DNA from: Bryobacteraceae bacterium
GTDB lineage: Bacteria; Acidobacteriota; Terriglobia; Bryobacterales; Bryobacteraceae
Assembly: GCA_041394945.1 (NCBI GenBank)
Contig: JAWKHH010000003.1
Location: forward strand, 1,364,001 to 1,428,000
Direction: 5' to 3'
DNA length: 64,000 bases
Part shown: piece after piece, positions 37,999 to 47,029 of the stretch
Layout: each line of letters starts with the position of its first letter
Position numbering within the stretch: position 1 is the first letter of the stretch
Translations under genes and position numbers: made by a program
The notes under the pieces: generated by a model
Seen by the model: only the letters and a program-made list of their open reading frames with translations
Told to the model about the DNA's origin: nothing
The model's database searches: none

Positions 37999-38866
37999 AT
38001 CCGTCCCCAATTTTTCCGGTCCGCCGGCGCCGATGACGGCGGCCATCGCGGCAGCCATCGCGACGAATGGCCGCGCCGCGATGCTCGACCATTCGTTTGA
38101 CCCGGACCACAACCGCTCCGTGATCACGATCGCGGGACCGCCGGATGCGGTGCTCGAGGCCGCGCTGGCAGCAGCAGCCGCGGCGCGCGATTCCATCGAT
38201 CTGCGCCGCCATCACGGCGTGCATCCGCGGATCGGAGCGCTCGACGTTCTGCCGTTCGTGCCCCTCGAAGGCGCTTCGATGGCCGATTGCGTCCGCCTTG
38301 CCGGGCGCGCCGCCGAACGTCTGTGGCGCGAACTCGGGATCCCGGCGTACCTTTACGAATCCGCCGCGCGCCGGCCCGAGTGCCGCAATCTCTCCGACGT
38401 GCGTCGCCTTGCCGGCTCGATTCCGCCCGATGTCGGTGGCCCCGCTCATCACCTCACCGCCGGCGCGACCGCCGTGGGCGCGCGGCCGTTTCTGATCGCG
38501 TTCAATGTGAACCTCGCCGCCGACGACGTGGAAGCGGCGCGCACCATCGCCGCCGCCGTCCGCGAGTCCTCGGGCGGCCTGCCGCGCGTCAAGGCGCTCG
38601 GGCTGCGGCTCGCGTCCCGCGGCATCGCCCAGGTCTCGATGAATCTGACCGACTTCACCGTGACCCCGGTGGCCACGGCCTACGATCGCATCGCCGCAGA
38701 AGCCGCCGACCTCGGCGTGGAGATCCTCGAAAGCGAACTCATCGGGCTCGCCCCACGCGCCGCCATCGACGAAGCCGTCGCCCTCCACTGCCGCATCGCC
38801 CGCTGGGACGCTACGCGAATTCTCGAAAACCGCATCCCGCCGGCAGCCTCCGCCACTCACCTGTGA
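37988..38866 (+). CDS. ftcD: glutamate formimidoyltransferase
   Basis: About 292 residues. Catalyses transfer of the formimidoyl group from N-formimidoyl-glutamate to tetrahydrofolate, the last step of one histidine-degradation route. N terminus LIESVPNFS matches the family; the catalytic region HHGVHPRIGALDVLPFVPL carries the essential histidine; GGPAHHLTAGATAVGARPFLIAFNVNL and GLPRVKALGLRLASRGIAQVSMNLTDF are the conserved folate/substrate segments. GTG 37988 is preferred as it gives the standard N terminus; GTG 37976 is also in frame. Only the N-terminal transferase domain is present; there is no cyclodeaminase. The preceding gene is the HutI homologue. Confidence 0.92.
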   Translation: MLIESVPNFSGPPAPMTAAIAAAIATNGRAAMLDHSFDPDHNRSVITIAGPPDAVLEAALAAAAAARDSIDLRRHHGVHPRIGALDVLPFVPLEGASMADCVRLAGRAAERLWRELGIPAYLYESAARRPECRNLSDVRRLAGSIPPDVGGPAHHLTAGATAVGARPFLIAFNVNLAADDVEAARTIAAAVRESSGGLPRVKALGLRLASRGIAQVSMNLTDFTVTPVATAYDRIAAEAADLGVEILESELIGLAPRAAIDEAVALHCRIARWDATRILENRIPPAASATHL

Positions 38867-38905
38867 TACCGTAAATCTTTATTTCTCGAAGGAGCTCCCA
38901 GCCAA

Positions 38906-40162
38906 ATGAAAAAAGGCTTCTACGGGTGGTGGATCGTCGCCGCCTGTTTTCTGACGTTCGGCATCTCGACCGGCTTTCCCTACTACAACATCGCCTTCTT
39001 CTTTGACTACTTCCGCGATCAGCACTCCTGGCCGATCAGCTTCGTGACCCTCGGCGCTCCCGTCGCCGTTTTGCTCACCATCTGGGCCGGGCCGACCATC
39101 ATCCCGAAAGTCAGCCCCCGATTGCTGATCGTCATCGGCACGGGGATGACGTTCATCGCCTTCCAGTGGTTCTCACGCCTCAGCGGCGCGCAGTGGGAAT
39201 ACTACGCCGCGTGGTGCCTGTACATGATCGGCTACTTCCTTTCCGGGCCCATCCCGCACCAGATCATCATCAGCAACTGGTTCAAGGAAAAGCGGGGGCG
39301 TGCGATGGGCATCACCTACGTGGGCGTGGCCGTGGTCGGTTCGTTCGGCAACAAGCTCGGGCCGTATCTGGCCTCGCAGATGCACTACACCGAGGCGCTG
39401 AAGTATATGGGATTCCTCTTGCTGCTCGCGTGGCCCATCGCGCTGTTCATCATCAAGGACAAGCCGTCCGACGTCGGGCAGTTTCCCGACGGCAAGGATC
39501 ATCCGCCGGTGGAATCCGCTGATTCCGCCAGCCAGTCCGTCACCGAACCGCCCAAGGATTTCAGCTATCTCTTCAAGCACGCGGCATTCTGGTTCCTGCT
39601 CGTGGGCAGCGCGGCGTCCATCGGCTCCATCGCCGCAGTGAACTTCCATATGAAGTTCGTGTTCGAGTCCCAGGGCTTCACCGATCAGGCCGCCCGCAAC
39701 GCCATCTGGAGCACTGCGTCGGTATGGGTGCTGTGGTCGAGTATCGCCGGACGCCTGCTCGCCGGTTATCTCGCCGACAAGTATCCGCGCAAGCTGGTGA
39801 TGCTCGTGACGTATTTCGTGGTGGCGCTCGCCATCCCGACGCTCTTCCTCGTGCGGCCCGAACAGACCAGCTTCGTCTATATCTTCGCCCTGATCTTCGG
39901 CTTCGCCATGGGCGCCGACTACATGCTGATCCCGCTGATGGCGGCCGACCAGTTCGGGCTGTCGACGCTCCCGCGCGCCATGTCGGCGATTCTGCCCACC
40001 GACACCATCGCGCAGTTCTGGTGGCCGAATCTGATCGCACGCCTGCGAGACCTGGTCGGCGGCAACTACACCACGGCCATGATGGCCGTGTTCCTGACGG
40101 CGTTCCTTGGCGCCGTGGCCATCGCGCTATTGCCGAAGCATCGCGACCAGGACGCCACTTGA
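38906..40162 (+). CDS. MFS transporter, OFA (oxalate/formate antiporter-like) type
   Basis: 418 residues, twelve predicted transmembrane helices with a central cytoplasmic loop of about 30 residues. Start MKKGFYGWWIVAACFLTFGISTGFPYYNI is typical of OFA-type and monocarboxylate carriers; the A-motif-like loop (GRLLAGYLADKYPRKLVM) follows TM8. AAGGAG lies 11 bases before the ATG. The family exchanges small carboxylates across the inner membrane. Location after ftcD may point to a carboxylate product of histidine catabolism, but the 39-base gap and lack of a shared motif leave that uncertain. Confidence 0.85.
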   Translation: MKKGFYGWWIVAACFLTFGISTGFPYYNIAFFFDYFRDQHSWPISFVTLGAPVAVLLTIWAGPTIIPKVSPRLLIVIGTGMTFIAFQWFSRLSGAQWEYYAAWCLYMIGYFLSGPIPHQIIISNWFKEKRGRAMGITYVGVAVVGSFGNKLGPYLASQMHYTEALKYMGFLLLLAWPIALFIIKDKPSDVGQFPDGKDHPPVESADSASQSVTEPPKDFSYLFKHAAFWFLLVGSAASIGSIAAVNFHMKFVFESQGFTDQAARNAIWSTASVWVLWSSIAGRLLAGYLADKYPRKLVMLVTYFVVALAIPTLFLVRPEQTSFVYIFALIFGFAMGADYMLIPLMAADQFGLSTLPRAMSAILPTDTIAQFWWPNLIARLRDLVGGNYTTAMMAVFLTAFLGAVAIALLPKHRDQDAT

Positions 40163-40196
40163 CGTAGGGCTTGCCGGCGTCAGGACAGGAGCGAGA

Positions 40197-41435
40197 TCAA
40201 CCCCACCATGTCTCGCCGGTGGCGAGGTGCGCGCGGACCACATCCGGGTTCAGTTCGAAGCCGAGGCCGGGCTTCTCCGGCAGCGTGATAAACCCGCCCT
40301 TGATGTATGGCCCGTCGAGTTGCAGCACTTGGTCCATCCAATCGCCCTTGCCGGTGATGGTTTCGCAGGCGATGTAGTCGCGAATCGTCGACGCCCAGTT
40401 GACCGTCGCCCAAGTGCACAACTGCGACCCGGTGTTGTGCGTCGCCATCGGCAGATTGAATACTTCGGCGAAATCAGCGATGCGCTTGGTCTCGAGAAAC
40501 CCGCCGGAGTTGCGGAGGTCCGGGTGCAGGATATCGCAGCCCTGGTTGACGATGAAATCCTTAAACCCGTGCCGGCGAATCAGGTTCTCACCGGTGCAGA
40601 TGGGCACTTTGGAATATTCGCAGAGCCTGGACCAGGCGGGCGTATATTCCACCTGCATCGGATCCTCGAACCACAACGGCTTGATCGACTCGATCGCGTC
40701 GGCGTATTGCATCGACGTGCGGACATCGTACTCCCAATGGCAGTGAACCATGATGTCGTGATCCCAGCCGATGGCCTCTCGGCAGTTGTCAAAACCCTGG
40801 CGAATCTGAATGAGCTCTTTGGTGCTCAACTGACGGTTGAGAAGGTCGCGGCCGGGGTCGTTTTCCGGCGTGGTGTGCCGCATGCCGAACTTGTGCGCGG
40901 AAAATCCGGCCGGATCGGACTTCACCTTCTGCGCCCATTCACGGCAGCTCGCCTTGTCGAGCATGTTGCGCGGCGCGGCGTGATCGTAGACGCGGACCTT
41001 GCCCCGGAAGCGCCCGCCGAGCAGTGTCGTCGTCGGCACGCCGAGCGTCTTCCCGGCGAGATCCCACAGCGCCATTTCGATGCCGCTCACGGCTCGCATC
41101 AGCATGTGCGCCGAGCCCTCCGTGCGCTGCGGCCAGTCTGTGTAGATGACGTCGATGCCGAGCGGATCCTTGCCAATGAGATTCTTCTTCAGCGCGAGCA
41201 TCTGCTCCTTGACGCCGACGCCGGGACTGCCATAGCCTTCGCCGATCCCGTGGAGGCCGTCGTCGGAGATGATCTTCACGTAGGTGTAGTTGCGGTCCGG
41301 CCCCTGCATCACCATCACCTGAAGGTCGCGGATCTTGGTCTTGCCTTTCAGCGGCGCGGCGAGGGCGTGGTAGTTCGCCAGCCAGGGAGCGGCCGCGGCT
41401 CCGGCGAGGAACTGGCGTCGTGTGAACATGCTCAT
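40197..41435 (-). CDS. Tat-exported enolase-superfamily enzyme (mandelate racemase/muconate lactonizing-like)
   Basis: 412 residues from ATG 41435; the long frame to 42116 is antisense to the RraA-like gene. Tat leader MFTRRQFLAGAAAAPWLANYHALA. Capping and barrel domains are present: HMLMRAVSGIEMALWDLAGKTLGVP, metal-site segments FEDPMQVE and ICTGENL, and ATHNTGSQLC at the C-terminal His. The first metal-ligand segment reads MVHCHWEYD where the expected aspartate is His (codon CAC). Members dehydrate acid sugars; export and a replaced ligand make the reaction uncertain. Divergent from the RraA-like gene 42 bases away, so both may be co-regulated. Confidence 0.88.
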   Translation of the reverse strand: MSMFTRRQFLAGAAAAPWLANYHALAAPLKGKTKIRDLQVMVMQGPDRNYTYVKIISDDGLHGIGEGYGSPGVGVKEQMLALKKNLIGKDPLGIDVIYTDWPQRTEGSAHMLMRAVSGIEMALWDLAGKTLGVPTTTLLGGRFRGKVRVYDHAAPRNMLDKASCREWAQKVKSDPAGFSAHKFGMRHTTPENDPGRDLLNRQLSTKELIQIRQGFDNCREAIGWDHDIMVHCHWEYDVRTSMQYADAIESIKPLWFEDPMQVEYTPAWSRLCEYSKVPICTGENLIRRHGFKDFIVNQGCDILHPDLRNSGGFLETKRIADFAEVFNLPMATHNTGSQLCTWATVNWASTIRDYIACETITGKGDWMDQVLQLDGPYIKGGFITLPEKPGLGFELNPDVVRAHLATGETWWG

Positions 41436-41477
41436 GGTCCCGCCCATTGTATTCCAAGTTCGATAAGATGATCGGCC

Positions 41478-42269
41478 ATGCGAACGGCAATCCTGTTCCT
41501 TGCCGCGGCGTCCATCGCGGCCGCCCAGGCGGCGCGCCCCTACCTGCCGGCGAAGATCGCGCCCGCGGACGCCGAATTGTTCGGGAAACTGGCGAACACG
41601 GAGCTTGAGACGCTGTGGTCGGCGGTGGTGGCCGAAGGCTACCCGCTGTGCTTCATTCACGAGCTGGACCCGGTCCACAATGACCGCACCATGGTCGGCC
41701 GCGCGCGCACCATCCGCTACCTGCCGAATCGCAAGGATGTTCGCGAGAAGTTGTACGGCGCCGGTCCGCAGTTGAACTACAAAGGTTCCGAGGAAGCCGA
41801 GCCCGGCGACATTCTCGTGTTCGACGCCGGCGGAGAAACGGGCTCGGCGGTGACGGGTGTGATGACCACCACGCGATTCATGGCCCGTGGCGGAGTGGGT
41901 ATGATCGCCGACGGCGCGTTCCGCGACGTACCGGGAATGGCGAAGCTGCCGATCCAGGTCTACATGCGCCGCGGGCAGGCCGCGTCGGTGAGTCCGGGGA
42001 TGATGAGCGTCGATTACCAGGCGCCCGTGCGGATCGGCGGGGTCACTGTGATCCCGGGCGATATTCTGGTCGGCCAGCGCCACGGCATCCTGGTAATCCC
42101 CGCTTCGATCGTGCACAAGGTGCTTGAGAAGGCATCGTCGAGTTGGGAGCGTGAGCAGTTCCAGGAGGAACTGCTCACAAGCGGAGAGTCGCTCTACGGC
42201 GTCTATCCGCGGCTGAACGAAGCGAATCAGAAGCGCTTCGAGGAATGGCGGAAGCGGAAGGCGCGTTAA
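41478..42269 (+). CDS. exported RraA/HMG-aldolase-like protein
   Basis: 263 residues with signal peptide MRTAILFLAAASIAAAQAA. The RraA-like fold is visible in GVMTTTRFMARGGVGMIADGAFRDVPGM (positions about 130-157), with the GxxxD..RD pattern used by class II aldolases of this group, and IPGDILVGQRHGILVIPASI in the last beta unit. Family members are RNase E regulators or 4-hydroxy-4-methyl-2-oxoglutarate aldolases; with a signal peptide and a divergent enolase-superfamily gene, an aldolase role in sugar-acid breakdown is the likelier reading. The last 4 bases overlap the convergent SDR gene. Confidence 0.82.
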   Translation: MRTAILFLAAASIAAAQAARPYLPAKIAPADAELFGKLANTELETLWSAVVAEGYPLCFIHELDPVHNDRTMVGRARTIRYLPNRKDVREKLYGAGPQLNYKGSEEAEPGDILVFDAGGETGSAVTGVMTTTRFMARGGVGMIADGAFRDVPGMAKLPIQVYMRRGQAASVSPGMMSVDYQAPVRIGGVTVIPGDILVGQRHGILVIPASIVHKVLEKASSSWEREQFQEELLTSGESLYGVYPRLNEANQKRFEEWRKRKAR

Positions 42270-43015
42270 ATCCGGAAGCCGCCGCCAACCACAAGGCTTT
42301 CGCCGCTCACCCAGGACGAGTCGTCCGACGCGAGGTAGATGGCGGCCTTCGCGATGTCATCCGGCGTCCCAAGCCGCTTCACCGCGCTACGGGTCATGAA
42401 GCTGTCTTTGAAGGCCTCGTCCGGGTTCATGTCGTGCAAGCCTTCGGTTTCCACCATTCCCGGCGCGATGGCGTTCACGCGCACTTTCCCCGAAAGCTCG
42501 AATGCGAGCGACCGCGTGAGGCTTTCGACGGCGGCCTTGGTCGCGCTGTAGACGGAGCCGCCCGGAGCCGGCGTATGCCCGACGATGGAGCTGACGTTGA
42601 TGATGTTGCCGCCGCGGTCGCCGAACTGCTTCACGGCTTCCTGGGTGGCGTAAATGAGGCCCAGGACGTTGAGGTCGAACTGGTCGCGGAAGTGGCCCGC
42701 ATCAATGTTCTCGAGCGGCACGAAGTTGTACACGCCCGCGTTGTTCACAAGGATGTCCGCCGGTCCCAGCGTCTTCGCTGTTTCGGCGAACAGACCCGCG
42801 ATTTCCTCGCGGTCCCGCACGTCGGCCTTCAGCGCGACGGCTTCGCCTCCGGCGGCCTTGATGTCGGAGACGACCTTGTCCGCCGCCTCCTTGCTGCGCG
42901 AGTAGTTCACCACCACCTTCGCGCCTTCTTCGGCAAAGCGCCGCGCGATTTGGGCTCCGATTCCTTTCGAAGCTCCCGTCACCACGGCCACTTTTCCTTG
43001 CAGTTTGCGATTCAT
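42266..43015 (-). CDS. short-chain dehydrogenase/reductase (SDR), 3-oxoacyl-ACP reductase-like
   Basis: 249 residues from ATG 43015, preceded by AAGGAG. SDR signature: TGASKGIG (NAD(P)-binding), NNAGVYN, and the catalytic Ser-Tyr-Lys in SSIVGHTP...YSATK. C-terminal IYLASDDSSWVSGESLVVGGGFRI is typical of FabG-like classical SDRs. The ArsR-type regulator is 87 bases upstream on the same strand and may control it. The substrate is not identifiable; it is one of several reductases expected per genome. Confidence 0.92.
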   Translation of the reverse strand: MNRKLQGKVAVVTGASKGIGAQIARRFAEEGAKVVVNYSRSKEAADKVVSDIKAAGGEAVALKADVRDREEIAGLFAETAKTLGPADILVNNAGVYNFVPLENIDAGHFRDQFDLNVLGLIYATQEAVKQFGDRGGNIINVSSIVGHTPAPGGSVYSATKAAVESLTRSLAFELSGKVRVNAIAPGMVETEGLHDMNPDEAFKDSFMTRSAVKRLGTPDDIAKAAIYLASDDSSWVSGESLVVGGGFRI

Positions 43016-43102
43016 TGCTGACTGTCTCCTTGTTCGGTCATTTCGACGCACGTCTAAATGATGGCGGCCGCCGCCCGCGGGATGCAGCGATTTTCGAAGG
43101 TC

Positions 43103-43381
43103 CTAGATTTTCCCTATTCGGCGCTGGAGTTCCTTGAGATACTCGCGCCAAACAGCCCGGTTGATGGTGAGGATGACGAACTTCGCGGCCTTGCGGTGCG
43201 TCACGAGGCCGGACTCGGTAAGTTCCTTCACGTGATGAGAGATCGTGGCCGCGCTGAGACCCAGGCGGTCCCGAATGTCGGTGCAGGAGTGGTTGTCGCC
43301 GGTCGCGATCATTTCGAGCGCCGCCATCCGGTTCGGGTCCGCCAGGGTCTTGGCGATTGCTTGAAATTGCGCGTCGTCCAT
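43103..43381 (-). CDS. ArsR-family winged-helix transcriptional regulator
   Basis: 92 residues from ATG 43381, which has AGGAG six bases upstream (a GTG three bases earlier is less well placed). Typical ArsR fold: ALEMIATGDNHSCTDIRDRLGLSAATISHHVKELTESGLV covers helices 2-4 and the wing (positions about 22-62). No cysteine pair for metal sensing is seen (one Cys only), so it probably senses a non-metal ligand or protein. It is followed by the SDR gene and preceded after 9 bases by the aminotransferase gene, so it may be in an operon with both. Confidence 0.88.
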   Translation of the reverse strand: MDDAQFQAIAKTLADPNRMAALEMIATGDNHSCTDIRDRLGLSAATISHHVKELTESGLVTHRKAAKFVILTINRAVWREYLKELQRRIGKI

Positions 43382-43390
43382 CACCTGCTC

Positions 43391-44554
43391 CTATCGCGCC
43401 GCGAGGAAATCGCCGAGCCGCTGCATCGCCGGCTCGAGGATCGTGCGTTCGGCGGCGTAGCAGATACGGATCGACCCCTCGCCGCCCGCTCCGAAGGCAA
43501 CCCCAGGCGCGAGACCGACGCCGGTTTCCATCAAGACCCGCTTGCAGAAATCGAACGAGTCTTCCAGGCCTTCAATCCGGGGGAACAGGTAGAACGCGCC
43601 CTCGGGTTCCGGCGTGACTACACCGGGCATCCGGGCGAGCATCGACATGCAGTAGTCGCGATTCTCCTTGAGCCGCCCCACGAGGTTCGTCACGAAGGGC
43701 TCTCCGTCGGCGAGCGCGGTCTCGGCGGCGCGCTGGGCGAAGCTCGGCGCGTGGGAAACGATGAACTCGTTCAACTGCGTGGCGCGCGCGGCGAGATCCT
43801 TGCGCGTCACGATCCAGCCGACGCGCCAACCCGTCATGCAGTAGCTTTTCGAAAACGACTGCACGGCGATGACGGCATCGTCGCGCGTGGCGATCTTCAG
43901 GATCGAGGGCACGGCGGTCCGGCCGTCGTAGACCAGCCGTTCGTAAACCTCGTCGGCGAGCAGCCACAATCCGTGGCGGCGCGCGAAATCGAGCAGAAGC
44001 TGCTGTTCGTCGAGCGTGGCGGTCCAGCCAAGCGGATTAGACGGCGAGGTGTACAGCAGCAGACGCGTGGCGGACGAGACCGCGCCTTCGAGCGCGTCGA
44101 AATCCACGGTGTACCGGCCGCCGCGAACCGGCTGCGGGACGTGGCGCGGGACGGCATTCGACAGTTCGACAATCGCCGAGCCGTTGGGCCAGGCGGGCGT
44201 GAGGATGATCGCTTCGTCGCCTGGGTCCAGCAGCGAACGGATAGCGACGTTGAGCGCCTGCACGCCGCTCGTGGTGACTACGATCTCGCTGGCGGGATCG
44301 AGCGTGACGCCGTGCGTCGCGGCATAGTAGCGCCCCAGCGCCTCGCGCAGCGAGGGGAGCCCGGCGTTCGACGTGTAGTAGGTGTAGCCGTCGCGAAGCG
44401 CCCGCGCCGCGGCGTCCTTAATGAAGTCCGGCGTCGGTTGGTTCGATTCGCCGAAATAGAGCCGCAGGACATCGGGCATCCCCATGGCGATCTCGGCGAG
44501 TTCGCGGATCCGGGATTGAGCGACGCGCTGCGCGGACGGAGCGATCACCGGCAT
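43391..44554 (-). CDS. class I/II pyridoxal-phosphate aminotransferase
   Basis: 387 residues. Fold-type I aminotransferase like aspartate/aromatic aminotransferases: YTSNAGLPSLREALGRYY, TTSGVQALNVAIRSLLDPGDEAI, PSNPLGW, LLADEVYERLVYDG and the PLP lysine in SFSKSYCMTGWRVGW. The C-terminal Arg for substrate carboxylate is in GSIRICYA. Downstream of recN by 28 bases and 9 bases before arsR. Substrate cannot be specified. Confidence 0.93.
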   Translation of the reverse strand: MPVIAPSAQRVAQSRIRELAEIAMGMPDVLRLYFGESNQPTPDFIKDAAARALRDGYTYYTSNAGLPSLREALGRYYAATHGVTLDPASEIVVTTSGVQALNVAIRSLLDPGDEAIILTPAWPNGSAIVELSNAVPRHVPQPVRGGRYTVDFDALEGAVSSATRLLLYTSPSNPLGWTATLDEQQLLLDFARRHGLWLLADEVYERLVYDGRTAVPSILKIATRDDAVIAVQSFSKSYCMTGWRVGWIVTRKDLAARATQLNEFIVSHAPSFAQRAAETALADGEPFVTNLVGRLKENRDYCMSMLARMPGVVTPEPEGAFYLFPRIEGLEDSFDFCKRVLMETGVGLAPGVAFGAGGEGSIRICYAAERTILEPAMQRLGDFLAAR

Positions 44555-44582
44555 GGAATGATTATCGCGCGGCGGCGCGGCG

Positions 44583-46250
44583 TTACCGCGCCCCGGCTTT
44601 GATCAACTGCTCGGCTTGCTTGATCGCCTCGGCGGTCATCTTCTCGCCGGAGAGCATACGCCCGATCTCGCGCGCCCGGGCGGCCTGGTTCGGCAGCTCC
44701 TCGATCGCGGCGACGGTGCGCCCGCCGACTTCGCCCTTGGTGACCACGTAGTGGTGATCGGCGAACCCGGCGATTTGCGGTGCGTGCGTGACGCACAACA
44801 CCTGGTTCGCCGCCGCGAGCCGCTTCAAACGCCGCCCCACGCTTTCCGCCGTCCGCCCGCCGACACCGGAGTCTACTTCGTCGAAGACCAACGTTCGTCC
44901 GCTTGCTTCGCCCTTCCCCGCCACGCACGTCTTCAGCGCCAGCGCCAGACGGGACAACTCTCCGCCCGATGCCACTTTCTCCAGGGGCCTCGGCTCCTCG
45001 CCCTTATTGGCCGACATCAGGAATCGCACGCGATCCCACCCCCGCGCCGACCACTCGCCTTCCGTCAGTTCCGCTCGGAACGATGTCCCCGCCATCGCCA
45101 ACGACGCCAGTTCCTCGTGCGCGGCGGACTCCAACTGCTGGGCGGATTTCCGCCTCGCCGCGGACACTTTGCGGGCCGCCTTCTCGTAGGCGCCTTCCGC
45201 CTCCTGAACGTCGCGAGCCAGCATCGCCCGGCGCTCGCCGGCCGTTTCCACCGCGGCCAGCTTCGCGCTTACGTCTTCAAAGAACGCCAGGATCGCCTCC
45301 ACCGTGTCGCCGTACTTGCGGCGCAGTTTGTCGAGCGCCGCCAGGCGCGTCTCCACGTGATCGAGCCGCGCTGGGTCGGCTTCGAGGCCCGCCAGATAAT
45401 GCTGCAACGCGCGCGATGCTTCGTCAACGGCGTATTCGGCGGGCTTCAAGAGCTCCAACGTTTCGTTCAGCGCCGGATCGATACGGCTCAACTCCTCGAT
45501 CCGCTTGCGCGCGGTTCGAATCGCCCCGAGCGCGGAACCTTCCGCTTCGTAGAGGGCGTCGTAGGCGGCGCGCGCGTTCTCATCGAGCCGGGCGACGTTC
45601 ATCAACACGCGGCGTTCGGCTTCGAGCGCGGTGTCTTCGCCGGGCCGGAAGCCGGCCTCTTCGATCTCGCGTTTCTGAAACGACCACAAATCGGCGAGGC
45701 GGAGTTTCTCCTGCTCGCCGCGGTCGAGTTCCTCGATCTCGCGCTTCAGCCCTTGCCAGCGGGCGTGCAGACCGGCGATCGCACCGGTTTCGATTGCCCC
45801 GAAGCCGTCGAGCATGGCCAATTGCGCATTGGGGTCGAACAGTTCCTGCTGGTCGTGCTGGCCGTGGATATCGCCGAGGTGCGGCGCGAGTTCCCGCAGC
45901 AGCGCCGCGGTCACCGGGCGGCTTCCCGCGAATGCGCGCGATTTTCCCGACCCGAGCACTTCGCGCTCTATGAGTAGTTCGCCATCTTCAATCTCGATGC
46001 CGCTCTCCGCGATCAAGGCGCGGAATTCCGGCGTTTCGGGAGCTTCGAAGATTCCGGCGATGCGCGCCCGTCCGGAACCGGTCCGGACGACATCGGCCGA
46101 CGCACGCCCGCCGTAGAGCAACCCCAGCGCGTCCACCACGATCGATTTGCCGCTGCCGGTCTCGCCGGTCAACAGGTTCAGCCCATCGTGGAAGCGGATG
46201 CGGACGTGTTCGACGACAGCGTAGTTTTCCACCACCAGTTCGACGAGCAT
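44583..46250 (-). CDS. recN: DNA repair protein RecN
   Basis: 555-residue SMC-like ATPase for double-strand-break repair. Walker A GETGSGKS, the N-terminal LVELVVENYAVVEHVRIRFHDGLNLL segment, coiled-coil middle, ABC signature ASGGELSRLALALK and Walker B TLVFDEVDSGVGG with D-loop and the final CVTHAPQIAG switch are all visible. Length is normal. The decayed nuclease gene lies 11 bases upstream and its remains run into the recN promoter region. Confidence 0.97.
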   Translation of the reverse strand: MLVELVVENYAVVEHVRIRFHDGLNLLTGETGSGKSIVVDALGLLYGGRASADVVRTGSGRARIAGIFEAPETPEFRALIAESGIEIEDGELLIEREVLGSGKSRAFAGSRPVTAALLRELAPHLGDIHGQHDQQELFDPNAQLAMLDGFGAIETGAIAGLHARWQGLKREIEELDRGEQEKLRLADLWSFQKREIEEAGFRPGEDTALEAERRVLMNVARLDENARAAYDALYEAEGSALGAIRTARKRIEELSRIDPALNETLELLKPAEYAVDEASRALQHYLAGLEADPARLDHVETRLAALDKLRRKYGDTVEAILAFFEDVSAKLAAVETAGERRAMLARDVQEAEGAYEKAARKVSAARRKSAQQLESAAHEELASLAMAGTSFRAELTEGEWSARGWDRVRFLMSANKGEEPRPLEKVASGGELSRLALALKTCVAGKGEASGRTLVFDEVDSGVGGRTAESVGRRLKRLAAANQVLCVTHAPQIAGFADHHYVVTKGEVGGRTVAAIEELPNQAARAREIGRMLSGEKMTAEAIKQAEQLIKAGAR

Positions 46251-46261
46251 GTTGGGAGTGT

Positions 46262-46945
46262 CTAGCGGTCCGCGAGGTCAAGCCAGCGCGCGATGGCGGA
46301 CTCGGCCTGACCGCAGTCCTGGGCCAGGATCAGCGCCTCGAACAGACCGCGGACGGCTTGGAGTCCCGCGGCTCTGTCGAGCATGGCCTCGTCGAGAAGC
46401 CCCGGGAAGCGGCTCCGGGCAACGAAGAGAACGTCGCGGCGCGCCTCTTCGATCCGCCCTTCACGGTGCCCTTCCTGGTGCCCTTCCTGGCGGCTTTCGC
46501 GGGCCGGTTCCTCGCCGTCCGGCGTAATCGGCATCAGTTCCTTGAGCGTCATACTCATGCGCGCGCGGATCTCCTCGATCTCGATTTCATTGTAATTGAG
46601 CCTGCTCCGGGTGGCCAACTCGGCGACGATCTCCCGTACCGATAGCTCCCACAACTTCAAGAACCGCGGCCGGACGCGCCGCGTGACGCAGCGTCGCGCG
46701 GCGGCAGATCTGCGCCAAGTCACCCGGCGACAATACGGATTCCGCCTCGAAATGCTCGATCCACCGGTCGTCCCCGGATTCGAGCAGAAAAGCATAGTCG
46801 ACGGTCTTGATCGACATCACCAGTTCGCGGTCCACCGGCACGATTCGCGTTTCCGCCGCCACCGGCGCGCGGCCGAACAACCGCGGCAAAGCGTCCGCGG
46901 ACTACCCTCCGCCAACGATTTGAACGAGATGTCGTACCGCCCCAC
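46262..46945 (-). pseudogene. decayed PD-(D/E)XK nuclease / Rpn-like transposase-family gene
   Basis: Coherent homology runs through three reading frames: GRYDISFKSLAEGSPRTL (from GTG 46945), then PRLFGRAPVAAETRIVPVDRE...DYAFLLESGDDRWIEHFEAES (46587-46889 frame), then RPRFLKLWELSVREIVAELATRSRLNYNEIEIEEI and a C-terminal tail with (E/Q)EGH(R/Q)EGR repeats (46262-about 46680 frame). At least two frameshifts (near 46888 and 46700) interrupt it. The family is the acidobacterial/cyanobacterial Rpn/DUF4351-like PD-(D/E)XK transposase-associated nuclease. Likely non-functional; sits between recN and the divergent ABC permease. Confidence 0.7.
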
Positions 46946-47029
46946 TTCCTCACACTCCCTGGAGGCTCACACTACCTCGGGACGAAAGGGAACATTTCGG
47001 GCGAAAAGTGCGTCTCGCACGATATCGCC

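Noticed and set aside
41436..42116. Long N-terminal extension of the enolase-superfamily gene
   Set aside because: It runs antisense to the RraA-like gene, whose coding features (signal peptide, family motifs) are clear; the Tat leader defines the start at 41435.
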